DNA of 64,000 bases, from positions 15,269,118 through 15,333,117 of the forward strand of contig NC_087078.1 in NCBI RefSeq assembly GCF_026151205.1, read 5' to 3'. This document shows positions 43,614 to 53,730 of the stretch, piece after piece (position 1 is the stretch's first letter; each line of letters starts with the position of its first letter). The DNA comes from Bolinopsis microptera (lineage: Eukaryota; Ctenophora; Tentaculata; Lobata; Bolinopsidae). The notes under the pieces were generated by a model. That model did no database searches, had not been told where the DNA came from, and was given only the letters and a program-made list of their open reading frames with translations. The position numbers and the translations under genes are program-made.

Positions 43614-44160
43614 TAGGAGCTGTTACGGGCATTTTCGGCTCGATACACCAGGGTCATCAGACATGTCTTAAAAGACGTATTTTTGGCCCCTGAATCGATT
43701 GGTGATAGTGGAAAGTGTTGAAAATGGGGTTAACCTGGTTTTATTTGAAAAAAACCGATTTTTGGCCCTAAAAATGGTCATTTTTTGAGGTTTTTCAAGA
43801 TTATCGATAGGTTAATTTCAAGGAAAAGCTTAGATATTTCGGTTTCTGATACATTTTAATATGCCGCATTAGCTAATATTAAGTTCATAAGCGCACATAA
43901 GAGTTAACCTGGTCAAAATTTTAAAAAACCTTCCAAAAAAAATGTTTTTTTGCGCGCTAAATTTTATCGGCTCTTTATACATCCAAAATGAAATATTTTT
44001 GCTCACAAAGTGTTTTAATACTGTTCAATAATACTATTTGATAGTTTTTCAGCGTCAAAACAAGTTTTGAAAGCGGAAGCAAAAATTATATTTTTCGTGG
44101 TGCTGAGCACTTTGAAAATTTTTGAATAAAATCGAGCGCTACCGTAAAATTTTAGTAACC
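43614..44160. mobile_element. Relative of the 21144-22004 TIR transposon, one end
   Basis: gtaggagctgttacgggcat at the left resembles the TIR of the 861-bp element, and the following ctcgatacaccagg, agacgtatttttggcc and aaccgatttttggcc words match that element's right end in inverted order. The other end was not found, so the limit on the right is approximate. Confidence 0.55.
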
Positions 44161-44180
44161 CTTCCCTGAAACTCATTTAA

Positions 44181-44356
44181 GTTTTTGTACCGTCAGTGTA
44201 TTGTCCTTTTCTGAAGTTCATGCCTTCTCTGGCTTAATTTCATTTAATATTGTTTAATACAGTACAGTTTTTGTACCGTTAGTGTATTGTCCTTTTCTGA
44301 AGTTCATGCCTTCTCTGGCTTAATTTCATTTAATATTGTTTAATACAGTACAGTAA
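44181..44356. repeat. 96-bp tandem duplication
   Basis: gtttttgtaccgt(c/t)agtgta through tttaatacagtacag occurs twice in tandem with almost no change. Confidence 0.9.
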
Positions 44357-44595
44357 AGTGTTTTATAATAGTAGAGTGCCATTTCTAATACTTCAATGTT
44401 ATATTGTTGAGATACCTTTACTTGGCTGTATACCTTTTGTTAATACAATTTCACCAATTTAGTATTGCATTGCTTATATGACTATTTGGATTTATAATTT
44501 ATCGATTGTGGGTATGAATAAACTTTTGGTTCACAATCAACAATATAATGTCTACTGTGTGGTACCCTTACAAGATTAATTATAGATCTTTTGAC

Positions 44596-45345
44596 AGGAA
44601 TGCCTTACTTAAACCCCCTCATCCATCACTCATTCCGTGTTACCTGTTGGATGTGGAGGAACCCTACCACAAACTGAAATATTGTAAAGGTACCCTTCAG
44701 TACATAAATAGAGCACTGTAAATAATATAGATTAGTTACTGCTATCTTCTCAATGCAATTTTGAATACATGTCAGGAACACCTATCTTAAACCCCCTCAT
44801 CCATCACTCATTCCGTGTTGCCTGTTGGATATGGAGGAAATCTACACCTCAAAGTGGAATATTGTAAAGGCACTCTTCAGTACACATAAAATAGAGCACT
44901 GTAAATAATATGGATTAGTTGCTGCTATCTTCTTAACATGATTTTGAATTTACAAATAGTAGTAGTGTCAGGGGCCTTTTATATATTATATTTGAGTATA
45001 ATACATTTTACCTTATAATTAACCATCACTCCCGTCTAGGAAGTACTATGTATTTGTGTATGTAATTGAGATCGTATCAGCGCCTTTCATTCTACTCAAC
45101 GCGTTTCATTCTACTCTAAACAAGCTTGACATATATGAGAATGAAACGTATTGAGTAGAATGAAAGGCGCTGATACGATCTCAATTACATACACAAATAC
45201 ATAGTACTTCCTAGACAGGAGTGATGGTTAATTATAAGGTAAAATGTATTATACTCAAATATAATATATAAAAGGCCCCTGACATCAGAGTAAATGTCAG
45301 GAATGCCTGACTTAAACCCCCTCATCCATCACTTATTTCGAATAA
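44596..45345. repeat. Diverged ~175-bp repeats around a foldback
   Basis: caggaatgccttacttaaac with catccatcactcattccgtg begins units at about 44597 and 44773; a third, partial unit starts at about 45298, right after the foldback at 44966-45284. Confidence 0.8.
44966..45284. mobile_element. 319-bp foldback (MITE-like) palindrome
   Basis: Outer ends tgtcaggggccttttatata and its complement pair, and pairing continues for about 140 bases per arm with only a few mismatches (for example cgtctagg against cctagaca). The loop is about 30 bases around aaacaagcttgacatatatg. No coding capacity. A transcript across it would fold into a long near-perfect hairpin. Confidence 0.93.
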
Positions 45346-46132
45346 ATGTATAGATGCTGCATTGAATTCATGAAGATATCATTCGTTTTGAGCAATCATT
45401 CCCTTAGCTCCCCCGTTCTTTGATTGTTTCAAAGAAGTAGTCAAACTACAATATGTATTTAATTGTTTAGTTACATCTATTGCTTGTTATTTAAGCCATT
45501 TCATCTCTAGTAGATTCAAATAATTTCTGTAATTCTGAATTATGTTGCTGAACAAACTTGACAATCACCATTAGAAAGAAGGTGACATGTTTATGGACCC
45601 AGAACTAGCTAAGACAGTTCTCTGTGTACATTCGGATCACTTCAAGAATCTTGTGGTTTGTTAAAAGACTTCGATCCGCTCACAGCCATGCAGATTAAGA
45701 TGACTTTAGATCGAAATTATTTTGATAACAATGAAAACTCAAATGGTTTGATTTTTAGCTAAATTACCATAATTATTATAATTAATTAAATACAGGCTGA
45801 CAATGTTTCATTTCACAAACTGTATCTGAATAATGTAATTTTAACTGAATCTTAAGCTGTTCAAACAGCTTTGTTAGATGATGTTATCGATGCTGTATAA
45901 GTTGAAACCTTTTGATGATGAGAGGCACATGAACAAACCTACACTAAACAATACTACATTCCAGCTTGGAACGAAATGAGTGGAGTTGAACGACGCCCTG
46001 TTTATCGAAACTACATCAATCAACTTTTCAACTATGCAGGTTATTAATGAAATAGGTACTACTATTTTTTCGGAACTAAGTCCGATCTACGCCAGATAAC
46101 CCCCTGCATATATCCCTGTCCCGCATCAGGGT
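45346..46132. other. Intergenic, possible gene relics
   Basis: Open stretches near 45590-45660 (FMDPELAKTVLCVHSDHFKN) look protein-like but are broken by stops and lack splice sites. Not assigned. Confidence 0.3.
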
Positions 46133-46420
46133 TCACAGTTCCTCTTTTGAGTTTGTCCCAATTTCCTTCAGTAACATAGACAAGTAGCTTTGTCTTGGTC
46201 GGCCTTGCTGTGCTCTACCATGCATAGGTTTCCATAAGACTAAATCACTGGCAAGTAGCTCAGGATGTCTGATGCAGTGTCCCGCCATTTTTAGTCTCCT
46301 GCTTCGTAACTTGTTTGACAGCCTTGGTAGACTACCATACAAAGTTATATTGCTGACCTTGTCCTTCCATGAGGTACCCAGCACCATACGTAGCATCTTT
46401 GTGTATGTCCCGTCCAATAC
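46133..46420 (-). pseudogene. LINE ORF2, C-terminal tail
   Basis: DGTYTKMLRMVLGTSWKD at the start, then RRLKMAGHCIRHPEL and GRAQQGRPRQSYLSML, are the usual end of the reverse-transcriptase polyprotein of many animal LINEs. The frame begins without an ATG at about 46420. ORF1 of a LINE lies just upstream on the same strand, so the two may be one copy that has lost most of ORF2. Confidence 0.85.
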
Positions 46421-46496
46421 AAATGAAATAAATTATTTTTATCCCGCTTATATCAACAATCAAAATTAAAAACTTATGGATGTATATCACTCATTA

Positions 46497-47495
46497 TTAT
46501 GTATCACTCTCTAACATCTTGTCCTCACTACAAATATTACCACTTCTGATATAATAATGTTTTTTTATGTCTTCTTTGGCTCAGGCATGGCTCCAGCTCA
46601 AAAACTTTGGGTGGGTGCAGCTTGGCGCACGGCGGGGGGGGGGGGGGGGGGGGGGCGGGGTGAAGCCCCCTGGAAAATTTTGGAATTTTACTCTCCTAAA
46701 CGTATTTTAATATCTCCAAAACAGTCTCAATTGATAACAGAAGTCAATTGACCCTTAGTTTATACAAAATTTGACAATTTTTGTGTGAACATTTTTGAAT
46801 CGTTTGGGTGGGTGCAACATCCTTTGGGTGGGTGCGCACCCACCCGAACCTACACGGTGGAGCCATGCCTGCTTTGGCTATCTGTTTCATTTCCAAGACC
46901 AACCGCTGATGGATAGCTCGATCTTCAGGTGATCGATCTGGAGAGATGAAAACAGTCTTATGATCTTCACACAGTCTCAGCTTTTTGGCATTTACTAATA
47001 TCTCATGAACGGTAAGTTAGAATTACCTAGCGAAACTTTGACTGGTCTCGTCTTGTTGGCTGATTTTCTCCCAACCCAGATAACTTCAAAACGTGGTTTT
47101 TCTTCAATCTGCTGAAAAATCACGGTAACTTTATTGCACAGTTCCTCTTCATCAGTCTCCTTCAAACCAAAGATGAGCACATTCCTACTGCGATCCTCTT
47201 CCGATACAGCATTCTGTACAACCTTTTTTAAACTCTCTTCTGCAAGCACAGGTGCATTTTTAGTCACAGCTTGACTGTATGAGTTCATCTCAGCTTGGAC
47301 AGTGTCTTGAACGGCGGTCTTGACGTTGGAGTGCACGGATTCCAACTGCTTCGATTTAGTTTCCAGAAGTTCAGCCTGCAGCTTGATAACAGTACTTTGC
47401 GATCGGATAAGATCGCTCTTCAACTCCTCCATATCTTTCTTGTTATCCAGAAACGTACTTACATGATTATCGGTAGTCTGATACGCAGAATACAA
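46497..47495 (-). pseudogene. LINE ORF1 interrupted by a MITE
   Basis: The N-terminal half (47495-46995) is a coiled coil (KKDMEELKSDLIRSQSTVIK) followed by an RRM-like segment with RSRNVLIFGLKE and IWVGRKSANKTRPVKVSL, as in L1-type ORF1 proteins that bind the element's RNA. A one-base frameshift near 47008 moves the frame to VHEILVNAKKLRLCEDHKTV. The 290-bp element at 46582-46871 then interrupts it; beyond that element the same frame resumes and ends at a TAA (46497-46499). The first codon of the open frame is TTG, so the true start is missing or further up. Confidence 0.85.
46574..46879. mobile_element. hAT-type MITE with 8-bp target duplication
   Basis: The element spans 46582-46871 with perfect 14-bp inverted ends (caggcatggctcca). 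It is flanked by identical 8-bp copies of ctttggct (46574-46581 and 46872-46879); eight bases and ends beginning CAG are hAT hallmarks. It holds a run of 22 G at 46634-46655 and several gggtgggtgc words, and no transposase. Confidence 0.92.
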
Positions 47496-47839
47496 ATTAC
47501 AAATTTTTTACTGAAACTGACTTCACTGGCTTTTTGAACGTTTCAACTGAAAGCTCAGATTTATTGTCACGGTTCGTAGCTTCCGCGAGTTCAGTGATCC
47601 AACCGGCAGTTGTAATGTAGCGATAAAATAGAGATAAGAGCTAGATTATCAACACGTAACAAAAACTGTAAAACTGTATCATAATATTATTATGCTTTTA
47701 ACATCATCTGTTGTGATATACATGACAAAGGGTTGGAAATGTACAGTAACCTTACTATATTGCAATTACACAATATTATGTGAACGACCCCTAACCCCTT
47801 ATCTAAGGCTCTATAAGTATTGAATAATGATAACTGCAG
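47496..47839. other. Intergenic, no gene seen
   Basis: AT-rich, between the LINE relic and the next exon. Confidence 0.35.
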
Positions 47840-47986
47840 GGTTTCAAAATGTACAAGGCATCATATCAAAGACTGCATATAATGCCCGAAAGAAGGACGA
47901 ATCCAATTTGGCTCTCTGGATGTATTGAAAGCTCTCAACCTTCCAGAAAAGGACTGTTCAAAGGAACACTTAAATCCCTCCGACAG
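47840..47986 (+). CDS. Exon of an unidentified gene
   Basis: Bounded by taactgcag and gtaatt. It contains an ATG at 47849 and reads MYKASYQRLHIMPERRTNPI, then KGLFKGTLKSLRQ. I do not recognise the family. It lies upstream of the exon at 48802 on the same strand, but the exon that should join them was not identified. Confidence 0.45.
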
Positions 47987-48270
47987 GTAATTATTATAAA
48001 TAATAATTTAGTTTACACTTCACTATGTCAAATCACCTACTATAATGAAGAAAATTGTTGTGTTAACCAAGTTTAATGTGACTCAATTTTGGTGGAACTT
48101 TAGAATTTGGACATTATATCTATCATGTTCATCTTAAATCTCATATTATATACTCAATATTCAATTAAACAGACAAAGATAACCTCTCTAGGCCCTCTGG
48201 TGGTGACGTATAAGTGCTTTCTCAGTACTTTCTCTCGCTTTTGGACAAATCCAGTGAGTTAACTTTTTAT

Positions 48271-48475
48271 CAGTGGTCGACCGGGGGCAGGATTCTGACC
48301 GGGGCCGGGGAGCCCCAATATAGCCGGGGCTGGGGCTGACCACTGAGAATTGGCCGGGGTTAAATTTATTGGCCGGGGCTGGTGTTTACCCCCGGCGAAT
48401 TGCCAATTTTTGGCCGGGGCCGGGAAGGGCTGGGGGTTGTGATTTTGGCCGGGGCACCGGTCACGATTTTTAAAA
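48271..48475. repeat. GGCCGGGG-rich repeat with short inverted ends
   Basis: gaccggggccggggagcccc and similar words fill the region; cagtggtc (48271-48278) and gaccactg (48338-48345) form an inverted pair around the first part. It belongs with the CCGGG-rich patches at 6.7 and 16.1 kb. It probably lies in an intron of the flanking gene. Confidence 0.7.
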
Positions 48476-48801
48476 CTTTATTCATAAGTTTATGAAACAT
48501 CAAAACTTTGCATGCTCTGCATTATGTAAAGTCAGTCATGCACTAGAGCACAGTTCACATATAACCTAATCCAGCCTAGGGGAGGGGGTTTGAAGTCGCT
48601 TGTGCTAGAGTGATTTATACTCAGCTCAATAGCTATGTGAAAAGTGGCCCAAGGAGGGGAGACCGACGTAAACAATTTTGAATTGGTAGAAGTTAAGTTT
48701 AGGCTTTAATAAAATACTATTGAAAGAATATCATTCTTTTACCACAGACATAAGACTTTGCCGTAAGGTATACAAAAATGTGATCATTCATCAATTTTCA
48801 G

Positions 48802-48996
48802 AGTGCTGTATCTGTACCCGAAATAAAGGATTTTAATGAAACAGTTTTCTTCCGCTCTGAAAGTGAACGAATGACAAAACAGTCTAGAGAATTCCTCGCC
48901 CTGCTGCAGAAGATCAATCCTGGGTTGTGCTCACCAAAGCAAACCTCTTTTTTGTGTATTCAGTGTCTTAACTATGTAAAAGACAACTATAACAGG
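48802..48996 (+). CDS. Exon of an unidentified gene (upstream copy)
   Basis: Acceptor tcaattttcag precedes 48802 and donor gtgagtgg follows 48996. The frame reads SAVSVPEIKDFNETVFF, then LLQKINPGLCSPKQTSFLCI and CLNYVKDNYNR, with a CIQC pair that may belong to a zinc-binding module. Its 3' part (from 48866) is duplicated at 52163-52293. Family not recognised. Confidence 0.55.
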
Positions 48997-49470
48997 GTGA
49001 GTGGTTTCCTCCTGTTTTACTAACATTTAAAAACATTATTATTCAAAGTTAAATAGACAGCGAGTAGTAATTTTTAATCCATTTCTATCGGATTTGCAAA
49101 CTTTTAAAATGATATAACACTTGTACGATCTCAAACTTATGTGATATGATACTGTTGATATAAATGTGGGAAGTAATAAAGTATTTGCAGGTGTACAGTG
49201 CTGTTTCTGAAATTGACGAATCTTCTTGTGATGAAGATTGAAGAAGCTATTGCCATCCAAGTGGAAAAAGTCCCGCCTTTGTCACCCTCGGCCTCCTCGA
49301 ATAGAACTAAGAAAATGTGGAGACTTTCTTCATTTAGTTCCCAATCAAGTAGACCAGATGTTGATTTGTTTGAAATGGACTGAGACTTGTGTTTCATATG
49401 CCAGGTTGAACAGGTTTGTGTGAAACTTTTGCTCGCAAATATAATTATTATACATATATTATCTCGATTT
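48866..49470 (+). repeat. Direct repeat, left copy (~600 bp)
   Basis: Nearly identical to 52163-52764, from cgaatgacaaaacagtctag to tatctcgattt. It includes the end of an exon, an intron and a second exon-like segment. The two copies flank the retrotransposon insert. Confidence 0.93.
49193..49383 (+). CDS. Exon-like segment after the direct-repeat intron
   Basis: Follows acceptor atttgcag. One frame is open for about 61 codons (EEAIAIQVEKVPPLSPSASS, ending DVDLFEMD); another ends after SEIDESSCDED. Which frame is used depends on the exact donor upstream. The same segment is present at 52488-52678. Confidence 0.4.
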
Positions 49471-49571
49471 ACGAATCTTCTTGTGATGAAGATTGAAGAA
49501 GCTATTGCCATCCAAGTGGAAAAAGTCCCGCCTTTGTCACCCTCGGCCTCCTCGAATAGAACTAAGAAAAT
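49471..49571 (+). repeat. 101-bp patch copied from the flanking repeat
   Basis: acgaatcttcttgtgatgaa through cgaatagaactaagaaaatg duplicates 49217-49317 and stands exactly at the 5' junction of the retrotransposon. Confidence 0.92.
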
Positions 49572-52162
49572 GGTATCTTCATGGGGTGTGTGATATCAGT
49601 CATCTTGTTTGTCTTGTGCATGAACCTTGGGCATGAACACCTAAAGTCTAAGGTTCCGAGAAGCATTGAGTACATCAAGGATGACACACCGATACCAACT
49701 CTGAAGCTGTTTATGGACGATAGCTGTCTGACGACCGCACGTGCAGAGGATATGCAAACGTTACTCAATGTGTTTCAGAAGTACGTGGACTGGTCCAGAT
49801 TTAAGTTAAAGTCCTCCAAGTCCAGAGCACTGGTGTTGAAGAAGGGAGTGGCTGTGAGGTGGGTTGAGGAGGTAGTGGTAGGAGAGGAGGAGGTGGAGAG
49901 AGAAGAGGTGTGTTTGCAGTTGGGTGGTGAGGTGATTCCGAATGTGTCAGAGAAGCCGATAAAATTCCTTGGGAGATGGATAAGAGTGGAAGGAAATGAC
50001 AAATCAGTCATCGACTCAACCAAGGTCGACCTTAACACTTTTCTTCGGAGACTCGATGAAAGTTCCCTTACTGGACTCCAGAAGTGCTGGGGATATCAGT
50101 ACATGGTCCTTCCAAAACTGAAGTGGCCTCTTGCCATCTATGATATTCCGATCACAACAGTTACCAGATGGGAACAGAATACCAATAGTTTCCTCAGGAA
50201 GTGGTTAGGGGTGGGGCACACTCTGAGTGGTCTTTGTCTGTTCAGTCAATCATCCAGTGTGGCCTTACCGGTGAGCAGTTTGACAGATACATGGAAGATA
50301 GAGAAGTGTCGACTGTTGCAATCCTATCAGACATCTAAGGATGACCTGATTAAAGCAGTCCAGCCCCAAGTTCGTTCTGGTAGAGTTTGGAGGCCTGAGA
50401 CAGAACTGGAAGAGGCCAGAAGAGATTTGGTCTGTGAATCGGTGCGAGGGATGGTGCAACCTCAAAAAAGAGTTGGCATCGGTTTTGGTGACTGGAAAAA
50501 ACCTTGGGAGAGGATGGATGAACGGGAAAGAGAGAGGGAGGTTATGCTGAGAGTGAAGGAGAACATTGAAAGAGAGAGGGAGGTGCAAGTAGGTTCTCTG
50601 GAGATGCAGAGCAGGTGGGGTGAGTGGAGAGAGCTCGTAATGAAGACGGATTTGAGCTGGCATACACTTTTTAAGTATGGTGACTCACTTATTGGGTTCA
50701 TGCTAAGTGCTGTGTACGGCACCCTCTTAACCCCCTCTATGGTTTCCAAGTGGAGTGAAGATGAGGATGGGAAGTGCAAGTTATGTGAGGAAAGGATGGG
50801 CACCATTCAGCACATTTTGGCTGGGTGTAAGGTGGCCCTTAGTCAAGGAAGGTATAGATGGCGGCACGACAAGGTTCTGAAGCAGATCTCTGAACAGGTT
50901 GTCTTCCATTGTGATCGCCGAGTGAACACTTATAAGAACAAGGCCGGCGATGGAAGGCAGTTCATTGATTTTGTTCCTGCTGGGAAAAGAAAAGCAGGTA
51001 CAGACGACCGGAAGGAGAGTCGTGGTTTTGGAATCCTGAGTGGGTATCGGGATTGGATAGTGCTGTCAGACCTTGAGGGGCAGCTTAAGTTTCCCAGTGA
51101 GATTGTGGAAACACGGCTGAGGCCGGACCTTGTAATATTCTTAAGGTCGGCAAAGACAGTTATTTGGTGGGAGCTAACAGTACCATCTGAAGAGCGGATC
51201 GCTGAATCGCACGAGTACAAGCTCGACCGATACAGCGGTCTGCAGGCTGAGATTCAGGCGAAAGGTTGGTGCTGTTATAATGCCGCGGTCGAAGTTGGAG
51301 CTAGGGGAGTGGTTGCGCAGAGTTTGGAGAGAGCTGCGAGGAGGATTGGTTTTAGGGGAAGAGAGCTGAAGAAGCTGGTATGGGACAGTGGGAAAGAGGC
51401 AGCCCACTGTTCCAGATGGATCTACTTGTTATCGAGAAAGAGGGAGTGGGAGTTCAGGAAGGTTGGAGCTTGAGAGTTCACTATAACATCTAGAGGTACC
51501 ATAAACGTTATCTCGTCGCCAATTGCGAGCTCTAACGGGTCTCCTCAAGTGACTCTCGGATCAGATGGTGGTTCAAGGGTGGACTGCGGGGGCGCCTGAC
51601 AGGAAACCGTATTGCGATTAAAGCTCCGAAACGGTGTCAGGTTGGTAACTGATGATTCTGATCCATGCTCCTGTGAGTTTGCTGTTGTATCTCAACTCGC
51701 TAAACTGAGGCATCTCCGCATCTTGGGTGAATATGCGTACATCTTCATACTAAACCCAGGTGTGGCATGTGTCAGTGAATACGGGCGAGCGGATGCAATA
51801 GCAAAGGTGGTGTGGCAAGGCCTAAAAGACACAGTCAGATAGTTGTCAGCTCGCTGACTGTAAGGGAGAAGGTATATCCGTATTTCGCTGCTACTGATGC
51901 AGTCCTTGATCTGGCAATCAAGGCTTCTCTGTTTTTCGTCTAACTATGTACCGTTGGGCTTGTGGAACCCGTCAGGGGGACATACATAGGTTAGAATGGT
52001 TTTGTGCACCAAGAGGAGTGAGGGAATGAGGGTTGAAGAGATAGAGCTAGAGAGTTGTTAGGGTGGTTAGGATCAGTAGGTGGAGTGTTTGGTTGGAGCG
52101 TTCTGTTTTTGCTGTATAGCATTTTAGTCACTTCGCAGTTTATTAACTGTGTCTCAACTCAA
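49572..52162 (+). mobile_element. 5'-truncated RLE-type non-LTR retrotransposon
   Basis: The insert lies between two ~600-bp direct repeats. It holds the C-terminal two-thirds of a polyprotein (49581-51473) and about 690 bases of 3' sequence without a clear ORF; the 76-codon frame at 51612 is not supported. The 5' part of the reverse transcriptase is missing, the usual result of incomplete reverse transcription. Confidence 0.88.
49581..51473 (+). CDS. Retrotransposon polyprotein: partial RT plus PD-(D/E)XK endonuclease
   Basis: A 630-codon frame. It opens inside the reverse-transcriptase domain (MGCVISVILFVLCMNL), followed by the catalytic LKLFMDDSC, where M45-D46-D47 replaces the usual ADD. 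A CCHC-like knuckle lies near residues 400-417 (CKLCEERMGTIQHILAGC). The restriction-like endonuclease follows: RPDLVIF at about 514, PD-x14-E ending in WELTVP, then KLDRY. This order (RT, zinc knuckle, RLE) is that of R2/NeSL/R4-type elements, which use the endonuclease to nick the target and prime reverse transcription. The palm N-terminus is absent, so this copy cannot move itself, yet the frame is free of stops, which suggests a recent insertion. A related dead fragment lies at 7986-8460. Confidence 0.9.
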   Translation: MGCVISVILFVLCMNLGHEHLKSKVPRSIEYIKDDTPIPTLKLFMDDSCLTTARAEDMQTLLNVFQKYVDWSRFKLKSSKSRALVLKKGVAVRWVEEVVVGEEEVEREEVCLQLGGEVIPNVSEKPIKFLGRWIRVEGNDKSVIDSTKVDLNTFLRRLDESSLTGLQKCWGYQYMVLPKLKWPLAIYDIPITTVTRWEQNTNSFLRKWLGVGHTLSGLCLFSQSSSVALPVSSLTDTWKIEKCRLLQSYQTSKDDLIKAVQPQVRSGRVWRPETELEEARRDLVCESVRGMVQPQKRVGIGFGDWKKPWERMDEREREREVMLRVKENIEREREVQVGSLEMQSRWGEWRELVMKTDLSWHTLFKYGDSLIGFMLSAVYGTLLTPSMVSKWSEDEDGKCKLCEERMGTIQHILAGCKVALSQGRYRWRHDKVLKQISEQVVFHCDRRVNTYKNKAGDGRQFIDFVPAGKRKAGTDDRKESRGFGILSGYRDWIVLSDLEGQLKFPSEIVETRLRPDLVIFLRSAKTVIWWELTVPSEERIAESHEYKLDRYSGLQAEIQAKGWCCYNAAVEVGARGVVAQSLERAARRIGFRGRELKKLVWDSGKEAAHCSRWIYLLSRKREWEFRKVGA

Positions 52163-52764
52163 CGAATGACAAAACAGTCTAGAGAATTCCTCGCCCTGCT
52201 GCAGAAGATCAATCCTGGGTTGTGCTCACCAAAGCAAACCTCTTTTTTGTGTATTCAGTGTCTTAACTATGTAAAAGACAACTATAACAGGGTGAGTGGT
52301 TTCCTCCTGTTTTACTAACATTTAAAAACATTATTATTCAAAGTTAAATAGACAGCGAGTAGTAATTTTTAATCCATTTCTATCGGATTTGCAAACTTTT
52401 AAAATGATATAACACTTGTACGATCTCAAACTTATGTGATATGATACTGTTGATATAAATGTGGGAAGTAATAAAGTATTTGCAGGTGTACAGTGCTGTT
52501 TCTGAAATTGACGAATCTTCTTGTGATGAAGATTGAAGAAGCTATTGCCATCCAAGTGGAAAAAGTCCCGCCTTTGTCACCCTCGGCCTCCTCGAATAGA
52601 ACTAAGAAAATGTGGAGACTTTCTTCATTTAGTTCCCAATCAAGTGGACCAGATGTTGATTTGTTTGAAATGGACTGAGACTTGTGTTTCATATGCCAGG
52701 TTGAACAGGTTTGTGTGAAACTTTTGCTCGCATATATAATTATTATACATATTATCTCGATTTA
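52163..52764 (+). repeat. Direct repeat, right copy (~600 bp)
   Basis: Matches 48866-49470 with only a handful of changes (for example agtagacc to agtggacc) and then continues into unique sequence at attttaagag. The exon fragment at its start lacks the first part of the exon at 48802, which the insertion cut off. Confidence 0.93.
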
Positions 52765-52869
52765 ATTTTAAGAGTATGAGAGGATATTCTTCTTTAACAA
52801 TACGAATTTCCCTAGACGTTAGAAACGAAAAAGGATAGTCTGATTCAAGGAAAAGATAAAAGTTTCTTC

Positions 52870-53091
52870 GTCGATTTCGCAACATACTATCTGTGGACAT
52901 CTACAGAAATCGTCAGGATCTGTGCAACATCGATGTTAATCCTGATTCGCACATGAACAAGTGCCCTGTTCTTAACCCTGAGAGTCTCGGAAAATATCTC
53001 TATAGCAAGCTAGGTAGATATCACAAAACGTGTCGTTTGAGGTACAGCAACTCGAGGGTGAAACAATTGAAGGGTAAATTATCTGAAGCTG
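52870..53091 (+). CDS. Exon-like segment, Cys/basic-rich, unidentified
   Basis: An open frame with DIYRNRQDLCNIDVNPDSHM, NKCPVLNPESLGKYLYSKLG and HKTCRLRYSNSRVKQL, ending at a donor-like gtaagttt after GAAGCT. Several Cys residues and a basic stretch suggest a metal- or nucleic-acid-binding module. It may be a downstream exon of the gene cut by the retrotransposon, or part of another mobile element. Broken coding-like sequence (53130-53340, with in-frame stops) follows. Confidence 0.4.
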
Positions 53092-53730
53092 TAAGTTTAA
53101 AACCTGTCTCTAAAAACCTGTTTTAAAATGGAAAGACACGTGTCCACGCACGACAACACCAATGCTGCATTAATGAGTGCAGGTATTGACGCTGTACGGA
53201 CCTTTTAACTGGAGCAGGAGAATGTTTTACCAGAACTGTACCTCGTGTCTGACCTGAAGCTTAAGTACAATGACTATGTGACGTCTAATTTATCTGAGAA
53301 CGCTACAAACTCCAGCTATGTTTAATCTGATCACATCAGTTTTCAGAAAGACAATGTCGGTAAGACGAGTTTGTATCTAATCTTGCCGCAACAATAGATT
53401 CGGATAGAGATGATAACACTTTAACAAAGACAGCACTCATAACGGAGATTAGAAAAGAAATCTTTCAATGTAGAAACGAATTCTATCAGCTATCGTTCCG
53501 TAAGACGATTTATCTTCAAAAACATGTTCGATTTACCGATCGGTGGCATCTGTAGAAATATAGTGTTTATGTGGATTAATCTGTTAAAGCAGGGCTATTG
53601 TATCATTTTAACATTAACTTTGCATAGTGATGATACGTTTATTGTGTCTCTTGTGATTATCTATTTTCTACAGTGTTACGGTACCACGAGGTTTCTGGCG
53701 CAGTGACGCGCTTTTGAGCAAATATCGTGC
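53092..53730. other. Degenerate coding-like sequence
   Basis: Phrases such as STHDNTNAALMSAGIDAVRT and LPELYLVSDLKLKYNDYVTS can be read at 53140-53330 but are broken by stops. This suggests a decayed gene continuing from the exon at 52870. Confidence 0.4.

Noticed and set aside
46557-46751. Plus-strand ORF with a poly-Gly run
   Set aside because: It comes from the G-run of the hAT-like MITE.
49775-51407. Several minus-strand ORFs of 77-132 codons
   Set aside because: Antisense shadows of the retrotransposon polyprotein.
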